A DNA stretch of 64,000 bases from Otis tarda. Lineage: Eukaryota > Chordata > Aves > Otidiformes > Otididae. Position 1 is the stretch's first letter. Every line of letters begins with the position of its first letter. Made by a program: the position numbers and the translations under genes. The notes beneath the pieces are model-generated. The model did not search any database. It was not told the origin of the DNA and saw only the letters and a program-made list of their open reading frames with translations. Shown in pieces: positions 52,259 through 63,597 of this stretch. Where the stretch lies: the NCBI GenBank assembly GCA_026413225.1, contig CM048557.1, positions 21,864,871 through 21,928,870 on the forward strand, given 5' to 3'.

Positions 52259-52939
52259 GAGCAGTTTGATTAAATCCACCTTAGGCTGGCTAATCATAGG
52301 TCATAAAAAGCTGTTTTAAAGTTGTAATAAACAAAATCTTAATGAAAGTGAATGAATTTAATGAGGTAAAAAACAGACAAGACCCAGAGTAGTCTCTCAG
52401 TAACAACTTCCAAATGCATACTATAAAATTATTATTTCCTACTCATTATAATGACAATTAAGAGAATTTAAAAATACATATGCTACAGGCTTAATTTTGT
52501 AAAAAACCCCTTATTAACACAGCATGAATGAATCAACAGTTCAAACACTGCTTTAAACTTTATACCTAACTTCCAATTAAGGAGTCATCCTCATTTTTTT
52601 TCACCCCAAGAATACAAGCCACTGTAACTTTCAGAAATGGAGACCTAGAACAAGTTAAATGATGTGGCAGTAGAGCAAGATCAACTGATGCAGGTTGTTG
52701 AAATATGAATTTTCAAAGCACGCAAACAAAATGCCACAGTTCTCAACAGCTGTTTTCAAAATCTTTTTTCATATCTGAATTTTCATTCCTTCTACATTTG
52801 ACAGGATTCATAAATAGCAATGATTGTTCAGCATTTTTGTTTGTTTTAACTCTCCTTTTCTTCTTGGATGTGTTTAACAGTCAAAACTGACTGCTAACAT
52901 CTCTCAGTCAGCTGAGTGCAACAGCACCCCCTTCTAGTT

Positions 52940-52987
52940 TTAACAGTGCGAGGTGGAATCTGGAACTCCCGTCATCATGTAAGAAAC
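52940..52987 (-). other. Candidate unrecognised terminal exon (start of)
   Basis: A minus-strand tract CTTGTTTCTCCTTTGCAG forms a near-ideal polypyrimidine stretch and acceptor. In phase 0 the following 48 bases read VSYMMTGVPDSTSHC and a stop. Joined to APIP exon 6 (phase 2) it would instead give only a few residues before a stop. The AATAAA at 52253 lies about 730 bases downstream, which suits a terminal exon. I do not recognise the peptide, and a chance acceptor is quite possible. Confidence 0.3.
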
Positions 52988-54243
52988 CTGCAAAGGAGAA
53001 ACAAGATAAAAGTGAAGATATTCTAAAACTAGGTATTTAGACATAAGAGATAGGCAAATGAATATTAATGCCACTACGTTATTACAACCTATTCAACTGC
53101 AGGGGCTGAGGAGTTTTAAAATGGTTCTTGCGGGCCACGAGGTAGCTCTGTGCAGGTATGGTAGCCAGCATGTCCTCATCACTGTATGTGGTGGCAGTGC
53201 TCCAAAGATCTGTTCACGCAGGTGCTTACTTGACAGCAAGCCTCCTGTCCCACTGCTTCCTCCTCTAATGTGGGCATAAAGGCTAATCAACCAAGTACCT
53301 GACTGTCTGGGCTCATGCTGCCTGAGCAGCCATTTGTCATCTCTTCTGATGCAAACATGGTGGGTGGAGAGGAGTATCTGATGGGCCAACTCTATGCCAC
53401 AAGTTAGCCTATCCTGTTTAATTAGACCACCACTTTGGCCTAGCAACTCCTTTATAATCTCAGCACCGGTATCTTTAAACTTGCTTAGATTTTCACGAAG
53501 AAGTACCCCAGACTCTGAAACATTATGCTACCACTGTGTTTTGCCATACTGAGCTGTGTATTCCTTATGTGAGAATTGTTTCAGGAATCCTTCGTGTATA
53601 GTACTGCCCGATCATATTATCTGTGTGGTTTTACTTTAAAATATTTGTTATGAAAACTTTCAAAACATCGATCGTTGCTACATTAGAAAACAAAGTCATG
53701 GTAATTTGTATGAGGTAAGCAGGTGACACTCATCAATGAAACTTAATCAAATTGCAACAAGCCATTTCTGCTGAAGGAAAAAAAAAACCCAAACAATCCA
53801 CCATATAAGTAATACCACTGAGATGGACTGAAATCAAACCTGATCCTGCAAACTGAAGAACAAAAGTGGGTGTTCAGGCATCTCTGGATAGATTAACTTA
53901 CCAGCCTGGGGTCTTTCTTCTGCATTGGCTTTTTCTGGTAATGCTTGATACAATTTAGTTTTATAAAGCAATTGCACTCCATGCTGTACATAGGTGCTAA
54001 AGTATGCACAGGACATACTTAACTATTAATACATATATTTTTGTTGCATTGTGTGGTAAAGGAGCATTATTTCAGGCATAGATACAGTTGCAGTGGTAAT
54101 GGAGTGGAATGGGGGAGATGTGCAGTACTGAAATCTCCTGAGTGGGAAAGCAGACTGAAGTGATGGTATCATCTGCAGTCTCTCCCTCCAAACAGATCAG
54201 CTCTACAGATAAATTCACACCTGAATATAAAGGTCGTCATTGT

Positions 54244-54343
54244 TTACAAGATCCCATTTTCTCCTGCTGGATGTTTTGAAGGATCTAGCCCATGCAGCTT
54301 CATCTGCACTGCGATATCAAACAAGTAATCATAACACTCACAC
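54244..54343 (-). CDS. APIP: APIP exon 7 with stop codon
   Basis: After a polypyrimidine tract and TTTTAG acceptor, 100 coding bases encode [15 protein letters not shown], a variable linker ([11 protein letters not shown]) and the terminal GENGIL, followed by TAA at 54246-54244. The overall length matches the human C terminus residue for residue. The stop overlaps a possible but poor donor (TT|GTAAAC). Confidence 0.95.
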
Positions 54344-57300
54344 CTAAAATTAAAAGGAAAAAAAAAAAGGTGAAAAGTAAAGTAAGGATCAAGTCTTACC
54401 ATGTTTTATGAAAATTAATAGTTTTCTTCCTTGTGCTTTACATCACCAATTTGACGGTCTGACTGGACATTTCCATTACTGTGGTATGGAAAGAGCCCAG
54501 CATTTTTACTACATGATCCTGATTTGCTGCTTGTCCATCAGCAAAAGAAGAAGTAAATTCCAAATATGGGACTAGAAAAGACTACACAAACAGTATTGGC
54601 AGGTGTCGTATAAAAGCAGACCTAGCCTGCAGGTTTCATATGAGGAGGGACTTGTCCATATGAAAGGACAATGTTGGCAACCCTATCAACCAGCATTGAT
54701 ACGAAAGGAAAACCAAGTGGTGGAATAATGGATGGACCTATTCCCAAAAGCTCCCTATACATTCAGTGAGGCCAGAACTTAATGTTCTGAATCACTGCTC
54801 ATGGGCTGGAAACACACATGATATTAAGGTCACTAAGATTTTGAGGTACAGCAAAAGATACTATATTCCTAAATTGTACTCACATTGTTTTGGCTTTTTC
54901 CCATGTTTCTCCCCATACGTAAACTCCGTGACGTCTGACCAATACAGCACAAGAGTCTGGGTATTTTTGCATTGCACGTGCCATTCTTTCCTTGAGATCC
55001 TTCTCTTCTGGTGTATTCTCAATAATGGGAACCACTAGCGTATCATCATATCTGAAAGAAAAATCAATGTTTGTGTATTTTAAAAAAATGCCGTGTTTGG
55101 ATACCTGAAGCTTCTTCCTAAGAAAGAGATTCTCCTTTGACTGTGCAAGGATGTTAACAAATTCTCAACACTACTGATTTCACGCTCTTTTCTTGTGAGT
55201 CATGCTGTAACATAAGAACCCTCAGGAACATCTCTCACTCCCAACCGTATGCTATGCTGGCAATACCCGAGAGCTACACTTGAGGCGCAAAAAGAAAGTA
55301 ACACTTTAATGTATTAGGTGTAGCTGTTTGTTCACATATCACTTTGTAGTTGAGTCCCTTTACAACTTTTTCAGACTCTCTTCATCCTGTATTGGCATCA
55401 CCTACAAGCTTTATCTCAGATTAAATTATTTAAAGGAATCACATCATAAAGAAGGAAATGAAGCTGTTTGCTGGAGAGCAGAAAAAAATTAATTTAGGTA
55501 GTCTAAAAAGCCTCTGGAAATAAGATTGTCCTGCTAAGGCATATAAGTAGAAAGTAGAGTCAACACATGAAAAATAAATTATCTGTGATGGAGTCATTGG
55601 TGGGCTATATGTGATCTTAAGAGAGCCTGAGAACCCCAGTTCCAAAGACAAGATGATGCATGTTACTCAGTGGAACTTGCCTAAGAGTTTCTTCTGAAGG
55701 AGGACTGGGATATTTGGCATTGTCTGAACCTTAATTAACACTGGCAGAAACTTGTTTAAATAGTTTTAATGAGCCCCCACTTCAGGTTCAGATTTATCAT
55801 TGAGATCACATAGATACTTCATGAGTGGATGCTACGAGTACTTACTTTTACAAAACAGAGAGAAAGCCATGGTAAAAATAATACAGCTTATACTTCAAAT
55901 CAGATACTCAGAAAATTTAGAAGTCTCATCCCTTACAGTTTTCATGGCTGATACTTTCCCAGGAAGTCTATAAAAACAGTGAATGAAGAAAATTCAGTGG
56001 TTTTTGCAGGTTTACTTTGACTCTTACATATTCTGATCATTAAAATTAGATTTGGAGTGTTTGTACTAGTGAGGCCAAATGAACTAAGGGATTGGTTTCC
56101 TACGTTCTGCCTTCTACTTGGATATGAGTTTGGAAGCAGGTGTAAATACTGTAACTGATTCCTAATCATAGCCATAAGCTTTTAATCAAGAACAAATACC
56201 TATAAAACCCAAAGAAGACTCTGAATGAGTTAAATATCTCTTTAGTTTTATTGAAATACAAGCAGCCTACATTTAGCCAAACCTTCATATAAAATATCTT
56301 GGGGCAGTCTGAGACTTTCAAAGCTATTTACTACAGATCTAGTTCTCCTTCTACTGAAGTCAAAGGTAAAACTATTCTGGCATCACTGGGATCCTATTTA
56401 GGCCAACAAATACTTCTGATTATCCTACCTGTAGCATTTTCCTGAATAGTTTCCATAAAATTTTTACGTAATTAGAAGCAATACATTGTCAATCCCTTTT
56501 TTGAAAGATCCCATTCAAATTTCTCTGAATTCAATGGGGAGCCTTATGTGAAGCAAAACAGTGGAATCAGTCTAGTATGGACATATCTAATATGTACTTA
56601 AGAACCACGTAATCTGGAGGTTTGATTTCTTTACTTTAACATTTAGGAACATTTGAGAATTCAAAATGCATATTCAAAAAAAGAAAATTGTTGTGAATTT
56701 TTTTAAAAAACAGTGTTGTTAGACAATTCAATATAAGGAGTGTCTTTTGCCACATTAAAAATACAAATGTTGACAAGAAGGTAAAGCTGGCAAGTCAACC
56801 AAAACTGAATAAAATATATGCAGGCATAAAATCACATGCAAGACATATGGCTTGCTCTCCTGCCAAAGGGCAATAGTTAGTTACAAAAATTAACATCAAA
56901 AAGTAGAAAGAATTTAGCATTTCAATTTTTCATCTAATTGTGACATATTACATAAACGTTGTTTGTGGATCCCAATTCAACACGCCGTGGGTGGAGTCCT
57001 CAAAACAAGCCATCACACATAATCTGGAATAACTCAGCACTTACCTCAGAGCTCATCCTTGAAAAGTAATAACATTATCTTTAATGAGCTGTTTATTCTG
57101 AATTTTCTTTCAAAGTCTGTCAAGTAAAATCTGAAATCTTTTACTCTCTTAACATGCCCTAAACTGGCAAAGGCGGTGATACGTGAAATCCACACAAATG
57201 TAGTTTGTACGTCATCAATCCAACCTAATGCTGGTTGGCTCCAGTTTCAGTTTAACATTGTATAGATGTGTTAAAATCTCTGCTCTTGAGATATCTGTCA

Positions 57301-60300
57301 GGACACAGCTCTTTATTTGGTTTGTTTCTATAGACCACAGTAGCCTTGACATTACAAGACTTTATCTCAAATCTCTTCCACAGGCTTGAGACCTTCTTAG
57401 GGAAAGCCAGAGGTCCTTATTCCAGAGGTCTTTTTACTTCTTATTGCTAATACTTTATATTACACACTTTAACACACATAACTCAAATGCCTTGCCATCT
57501 ATTTATGCTGCTGGAAACAAATGATCAAATAGTATGCTTTTTTTATTAAATATAGAGAAGTACCGGTAATAGCCTCCCGAAGTACACTTCTGGATTCCTT
57601 TTATCATCTCCTGATGGGTAATACTGAACTCACTCCCTGGGTAAAGAAGGGTAGCCATAACAGCAGCCTTGGAATGAGTATGGATCACTGCACCTGCTCC
57701 TAAGAACAGAAATAAAACAAATATGTATCTTTAGAATTAATTTTAAAATGTGTCTATTAAGAAAATTTCATTCACATACTTGCTTCATTTCCCTTGGCTA
57801 GGCATCTTAGAAAACGGTGACCTACTGTACTACAGGAAAAAATATACAGCAACCTAAATAAAGGTATGAGATAATTACTCATCTATAAAAGACAATTACA
57901 GATTGTCTTAGGACGCTAATGTTAACTTTTAGTTAGTGACAAATTCCAGGAGAGAAACTACTTGCACAAATTCAAGTAGAAACACTACTCGTACATTTCT
58001 TCACATACTGCAATGACTGTAACAGGCTATTAATTTTATCAGAGTTCTCAGATTCTAAAAAAGTCCAAAACTTTTTAGAAAGTCCAAGATGAAAGTTTAA
58101 AGATTTTTACTTTCTTTTTATGCTAGTACTCTTCTTCAATTATCCACTGATTCTCTGAAAAAATATTTATTGTTATCTTATTGTGTCATGATGAAAAAAT
58201 AGGTAGACAATAATTATAATTTACTTATATAGTTGCAACCTTGCCAGAAATATGAAATCAGTTTTCCTCGGGTACACACGCAAGGTTCTTGTGCAGCAAG
58301 ATCAGAAGAGACTCCCTAAATCCTTTCCAAACTAACAGATGTAAATCAACAGCAAAAGCTCTCTATTACTGTCCACCTGCAAAAGAAAAGTTTTGTACTT
58401 TTTTCACCTGTCCATAATTTAGAACCTTTGATCACAGCCAGTGCTTATGAAAGGATATAAAACATAGCTGCTGAATAGGCAAAACTACTGGTATAAAACT
58501 GCTGTAAATGACCCAGCTCCTCCCACACCCTACTAATATACTGCACTAAAAATTAGTTCCAAAAGATGATGACAAGTATAGGTACATGAGAAGATGAAAA
58601 TGTAAAGGACACTCACAGGATCTTACCATGGATTACCTTCCACTGTACATACTCCTTTGCAAATTAATTTATTTTATAGTTTCATGTTTATTTCACTGTG
58701 ACTTGCACATATAAAGAATATGGTATTGAGCTTCAATTTTGTGGATGGGTATATCAAATCATAGCGTAGTCTGAGTTGTAAGGGACCTTTAAAAGTCATC
58801 TAGTCCAACTCCCCTGTAAGGAGCAGGGACATCTCCAACCAGATCAGGTTGCTTAGAGCCTTGTCCAATCTGACCTTCGGTGTTTCCAGGGATGGGGCAT
58901 CCACCACCTCTCTGGGCAACCTGTTCCAGTGTTTCACCACCCTCATTGTAAAAAAATTCAGTGTGAAAAATATACAGCGTTTCAGTCATCACTAAACTAA
59001 AAACATTTGCTAAGCACCTCTCATAGTGTAGGCATTCATAAAAAGAGGTGTGCACTGGCTTTTCTTTAGTTTCTTGTGTGGTGGAGGACCACTGATGTCC
59101 TTTTCATTCATGTCACAAACAAACATATCTTCTGGCTGTAAGAAAGAAGAAATTATTTTGACCTGTGATGATCCAAATAGTTTTGTTTTCCTTCTAGGGA
59201 GACAAATATATACACCTTATATTTCATATAGAATGTGATTTTAACTTTGTAAAAGTGCTGTGACACACTGCATTTGCTCTAGCTTCAACACTGTTTACTA
59301 ACATTGTGTAATGTGAATTGTTATTAGATACTCTTTATATTCAGACTGCTGCCAAGCAGATATTTGTAAAACTAAAATTTTCTCAGAAAGGAGACAGTCT
59401 GTATCTAAACAACAGACGATAGATCAAAAAGAAAAGTAGCAACTGATTCAAAAAAAGAAATGTAGATGTACTTTTCTTTCCCCCCTTCAAGAACCAACAA
59501 AGGACCTTAATTAAACCTACATATATTTAACTTGTAGAATTATTTTTTTAAACTTGCTTTTAGTAGCTTTACATGAATGTTACCTTTGCACCAATCAGCT
59601 ACTCAAAATAGTATAAAGAATTGTTCAGAGCACCAATAAAATATTCTTCTTTAATGTTATTTTTAAAATCAGCAGGAAATACAGTTGCAAAAAAATTCCT
59701 TACTCACTCTGCTCAATCCACTGCTACTGCTAGCAAAGAACAGACCATCACCGTCTTGCCACGTTATGCCTTTGCCTGCCTTACTTGCTAACATCCCCAG
59801 TGAGCACTCCTGCAAAACCCCAAGTTTCTATCAGTGAAGACATTCCTTTCACTTCTAATTGTATTTACCCTCAGATCTACAAAACAACAAATCCTTTCCA
59901 CATAATATTCTATTTTGGGGGAAGTTCTGCTGTTGTAAAATAGTTATCATTTACAATTCTCCCCTCCACTTACATTTTGGGTTTTTATTTAAAAGGAGAT
60001 ACATAGACAAGGTCACCTTTTCATGCTGAGAACCCAGCCATTTACTGAGAATATCAATACAAAGATTTGTAACCACTCAAATGAAAATAAACAGAGATGA
60101 GGTGTTAATGTTTAATTATATATGCAGCACAGTAACTTGAAACTGTAGCCAGACAGCTACAAAGCCATTCAAGCTTGACAAAGAATAAAGCTGGATTTGA
60201 GTAATGTTCGAATCTCACAGTCTTCCGTGTTAATTTAAAGCAAAGAGATCATCAAGACTAATCTACACTGGCCACTGAAACACGTTGGCTTGCTATGCTA

Positions 60301-63300
60301 GCGGAGTACTGGGCAAAATCTTCAGTTGTTTCAAAAAGGCAGTCAATAGTATAACAAGTTAAAAACTACGTAAGGAAAAATGAAACTCTAAACAAAGGTA
60401 TTTTCATCCATCTCAAGATGAGCTCTAAGATAAAAATATAGTTCAACATACCTGTATTCTTTCCTTTTGGACTCCTGAAGGAGCAATGTAGATTTCATTC
60501 CTAAGTTACAGACAGGAAAAATCAATAAACATAGGGTTGTTCAATTGCACAGACATTAGAGCTCTCGATCCACTGAAAAGGCACTGGCAAATCTAGGCCC
60601 TCAAAATTCAGTAATTCTCTGGCTCCTTCCATAGATTGACATGTAGATGGTTTTCAAAATAGTACTGAATCATACAAAGGCGTATGAAATCTCTAACGTG
60701 CAGTGCTTTCAACCTGACAAGAGATCTGGAGCACACGTAGGAAGTGCAGTGTTATTTTTCTTACAAAGAAAAACGCACAGGCTCCTCCTGCAATAATTCC
60801 AAACTCAAATCCTCAGAATTCAGAATAAAAATGGAACTAGAGAAATCGTAAGCAGATACTGATCTATGACAAAAGAGGTGACAAAACTATTACTTAAAAA
60901 TACACAGACTACCTATAAACAACATTCATTATTTGTAGTATTCTACAATGTAAATACTTCTGGTTTTTGTTATATCTGTGTAGTTCAGGTTTTTAATGCA
61001 TTTATATATTTATTTGTATCGATAAATGATAGCACTAATTCAATGCAGTTAAATGACCAAAATTCAAGTAGAAGCGCATTACTTCTTGCAAGGTTTCCAT
61101 GAACAAAGACTATAAAAAATTGGTTGAAATTAAAATGATTTCAATATGGTATCTGAAATATTTTCAGTAACAGCAAAAAAAAGTTCAGATAATCTCTCTC
61201 AATTTTAATCACCATTCAGTTTCAACAGTAACATACTAAATTCAGGAGCACAGAGACATCTAGTGAATAATTAGTCAAGGTACAGATATGTTTCCTAAGG
61301 ACCAAGAGACATATTTCAGGACAAGACCAGTGAAGCTGGTAAAGGGTCTAGAGAACAAACCTTATGAGGAGCGGCTGAGAGAACTGGAGTTGTTTAACCT
61401 GGAGAAAAGGAGGCTCAGGGGAGACCTCATTGCTCTCTACAACTACCTGAAAGGAGGTTGTAGCGAGGTGGGTGTTGGCGTCTTCTTTGAAGCAGCAAGT
61501 GATAGGACAAGAGGAAATAGCCACAAGTTGCAGCAGGGGAGGTTTAGACTGGATATTAGGAAAAAAATATACACTAAAGGAGATATCAAGCATTGGAACA
61601 GGCTGCCCATGGAAGCGGTTGAGTCACCATCCCTGGAGGTATTTAAAACATGTGTAGACATGGCGCTTAGGGACCTGATTTAGTGGTGGACTTGGCAGTG
61701 TTAGGTTTACCATTTGACTCAATGATCTTACGTGTCTTTTCCAAGCTAAATGATTCTATGATTCTAACTCTTACAAAAATATTACTCTTAACATAATGCA
61801 CTGTTCATAGTGGTAAAACGGCTGTGAAGCACATCATATTTGTCATTTTTAACATTCATGAATTAACACTGCCAACATTGCATTAATTTTGTGTTAATTC
61901 CTTTGCATGAGCAAGATGATTCAGAGCGGAACATATCGAGAAATCAAATGGTAATTCACTTACTAAACAAAGACATGCATTTTTTTCTTAAAACATTTTT
62001 TTCTTTTTTTTAGAAATTAATCACAAAGGGAAAATCAGATGATGAATACAGCCTTTGAAATATAGGACACCTGACAAAGAATTCTAGATCCATTTTTAAT
62101 ATGTTATTCCATGTCCAAATTGACATTTTTATTCTGAGTAGCTGATATGAACCGCACAATGAGTAATGCTGATTAGGATTAGCTGGTAAGACCAGTTGTT
62201 AGAATTTCAATCAAATTGCACATGTTCTTTCACTGTTTCCTATGTAACAATTCTAAGCTAGTCTGATCTCTGCCTCATAGCAGAAACACAGCTGCTGTTA
62301 CTGCAGGTATAAAACAGTACAGCCAGACCATGTACAACATGTACAATATTGGTACCAACTCAAATACATATTTTGGTGTAGTCTGAGAAACCAAGTTATA
62401 GAACTGCTGAGGAAAACGGTACTACCATGTTAGTGTATTCTCTGTTGACACCATTTATCCTGCCACAACCAATATGAATCGCACTGAAGTGACAAAGAAA
62501 ATAGCCTACACTTAGCTATGGATAAGAAATCAGTGCTAGAAAGATCTTTCCATAGACAAAGAACTTTAAAAACAAAAATGAACCGTCTTATTATTCCTAT
62601 CATTATTATTATTGTTGTTGCTTTGCTTGCAAAATCAAACAGGGAAGTGAAATGTCCTGCACAAATCTAATAGCACAGCACAAATATTAGCATTTATGTA
62701 TCTCTCTCATATATTTAAATAGCAATGGCTGTTTGTATCTGCAGGCAAGCGGACATCAGAAAAATGAGAGGTCAGACACTTTCAAGTTAGAGTGTCACAA
62801 CGCCCTGTGACTGGGGGCAGAATTGCAGGCACCGTGGAAGGTGTGTTTCGCAGAATGAAAACTATTTTCTCAGTGGCCACTGAGAGGAGCTCTGTCTCCA
62901 TTAAAAGCTTGGAAAGTATGAATAGGGGGAGGTGAGCAAATTAAAAAGCAAAGTGGTGATCCTTAGTAGTGGATGCACACCAAAAATTGTTTCTGTTACC
63001 TGCCCTGCTTTAGTTATATATTAAGACTATCTCCTTAGAAATTATTTCAGTGGAACAGTAATTTCCTTCTTAAAGGAAATGTCTTGCCTGCAAAATGTAT
63101 AGGGTGGGATTCATCTCATCTAACCACAGGTATATGAAAGCTGCATGCCTGGTGTAACCCACTCTAAATTCCATAGTAAATGAAATTAAAAAGGGGAAAT
63201 ACATTGTTCCTTAAAGGTAATTCATCTGCCTTAAACACTGACAGCAAAAGGACAGAAAAAAGTCACACACCGAAGTTGGTGCTCTCCATTGAAGGGACTG

Positions 63301-63597
63301 CAATGATTAATTCAGACTAGCTACCTCCCTTCTATATGGTTAAATTTGCCATATTGTTCAGCTCCCCCTCTACCTTCTTGCTCATTCTTGACTTTCAAAC
63401 ATTTTTCATGGAACTGAAATATCCTCACCAACTACTAAACACAGCTACCCCCTCTCTCTCTAACCATCACATTCTTTCTCTTCCATCTTTACTTACCCAT
63501 GTTTCAAGCTGATTCCTCCACCAGTTCCTGTTACCCAGCCTAAACCATAAAACAGTCTACAAAGCTCTGGGATAAGATTTCTTGGATGTAACTTCTC
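54244..63597 (-). CDS. APIP: APIP, methylthioribulose-1-phosphate dehydratase (six exons, 5' end missing)
   Basis: APIP dehydrates 5-methylthioribulose-1-phosphate in the cytosolic methionine salvage pathway. It belongs to the class II aldolase/adducin-like zinc fold and was also named for binding APAF1. Six minus-strand exons join in frame: 63597-63497, 60500-60452, 59135-59018, 57699-57564, 55051-54884 and 54343-54244. Together they give 223 residues plus stop, aligning with human residues 20-242. In human numbering the expected key residues are all encoded: Cys97 (59054-59052), zinc ligands His115 (57682-57680), His117 (57676-57674) and His195 (54930-54928), and catalytic Glu139 (57610-57608). 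The glycine-rich [12 protein letters not shown] stretch is also intact. There are no frameshifts or premature stops, so the gene looks functional. The first exon, about 19 codons, must lie right of the window. The protein ends ENGIL where human ends ENGIV. Exons 4 and 5 have weak donors. Confidence 0.97.
54344..54883 (-). other. APIP: APIP intron 6
   Basis: A 540-base intron bounded by GTGAGT and a pyrimidine-rich TTTTAG acceptor. Nothing else is recognisable in it. Confidence 0.9.
54884..55051 (-). CDS. APIP: APIP exon 6
   Basis: A 168-base exon after a TTTCAG acceptor, ending at a strong GTGAGT donor within the ATG codon of Met210. It encodes [19 protein letters not shown], an amphipathic helix region, and [20 protein letters not shown] with the third zinc ligand His195. 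Confidence 0.97.
55052..57563 (-). other. APIP: APIP intron 5
   Basis: A 2.5-kb AT-rich intron. I see no repeat of known family and no exon-like sequence. Confidence 0.9.
57564..57699 (-). CDS. APIP: APIP exon 5 (metal-binding and catalytic exon)
   Basis: A 136-base exon after a TTCTTAG acceptor. It encodes the zinc-binding [17 protein letters not shown] motif and the catalytic glutamate in THQEMIKG, and ends in CTSGGYYR with a split arginine codon. The donor is CCG|GTACTT, again without G at +5. Reading straight through would add 17 intron-encoded residues before a stop, so an unspliced transcript would make a truncated protein lacking His195. Confidence 0.97.
57700..59017 (-). other. APIP: APIP intron 4
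   Basis: Intron holding one CR1 3'-end fragment (58756-58962) close to the exon 4 donor. The remainder is unremarkable AT-rich sequence. Confidence 0.9.
58756..58962 (-). mobile_element. CR1 LINE, 5'-truncated 3' end, in APIP intron 4
   Basis: In the minus orientation it reads through the CR1 ORF2 C-terminal region (a tract encoding [16 protein letters not shown] residues) and the 3'UTR phrases typical of avian CR1, and ends near CTATGATTT. About 200 bases remain, so it is a typical severe 5' truncation. It lies in the same orientation as APIP. Confidence 0.92.
59018..59135 (-). CDS. APIP: APIP exon 4
   Basis: A 118-base exon after a CTTACAG acceptor. It encodes [16 protein letters not shown], then a lysine-rich KKLKK linker, then Cys97 in [14 protein letters not shown]. 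It ends with one base of a glycine codon. The donor reads AGAG|GTGCTT, which lacks the usual G at +5. The reading frame into exon 5 nevertheless fixes this boundary. A CR1 fragment begins about 55 bases inside the following intron. Confidence 0.96.
59136..60451 (-). other. APIP: APIP intron 3
   Basis: AT-rich intron with no repeat or gene that I can recognise. Confidence 0.9.
60452..60500 (-). CDS. APIP: APIP exon 3
   Basis: A 49-base exon between a CTTAG acceptor and a GTATGT donor. It completes the split glycine and encodes [16 protein letters not shown], almost identical to the human segment. It ends in phase 0. It is too short to stand out as an open reading frame and was found by family similarity and splice phase. 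Confidence 0.96.
60501..63496 (-). other. APIP: APIP intron 2
   Basis: Three kilobases of AT-rich intron. The only recognisable content is the antisense CR1 fragment at 61320-61765. The stretch 62594-62624 is rich in ATT/TTG trinucleotides. No coding sequence is seen. Confidence 0.9.
61320..61765 (+). mobile_element. CR1 LINE 3' fragment in APIP intron 2
   Basis: Plus-strand fragment (antisense to APIP). It encodes the C terminus of the CR1 ORF2 reverse transcriptase-type protein, still open to its stop at 61681-61683, with [20 protein letters not shown] and [16 protein letters not shown] visible. It ends in the CR1 3' tail ATGATTCTATGATTCT. The 5' end is truncated. Confidence 0.95.
63497..63597 (-). 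CDS. APIP: APIP exon 2
   Basis: 101 bases after a TTTTTAG acceptor. It encodes 33 residues, starting [13 protein letters not shown] and ending GGGISLKH, plus two bases of the next glycine codon. It ends in a strong GTAAGT donor. The preceding exon must end in phase 0. It contains the substrate-phosphate-binding TGTGGG loop expected for this fold. Confidence 0.96.

Larger units (their letters stand above)
51906..54243 (-). other. APIP: APIP downstream region / probable 3'UTR
   Basis: From the APIP stop codon leftward, the first canonical AATAAA on the minus strand is at 52258-52253. A weaker ATTAAA occurs at 53422-53417. The transcript could therefore have a 3'UTR of about 2 kb, or a short one using a non-canonical signal. 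Within it, about 53090-53450 is GC-richer than its surroundings and open for 117 codons on the minus strand. I do not recognise that protein. A convincing splice acceptor occurs at 52988. Confidence 0.5.

Noticed and set aside
60200..60225. GTTCGAATC, a tRNA B-box-like string in APIP intron 2
   Set aside because: There is no A-box at the right distance, no acceptor stem and no terminator, so it is taken as chance.
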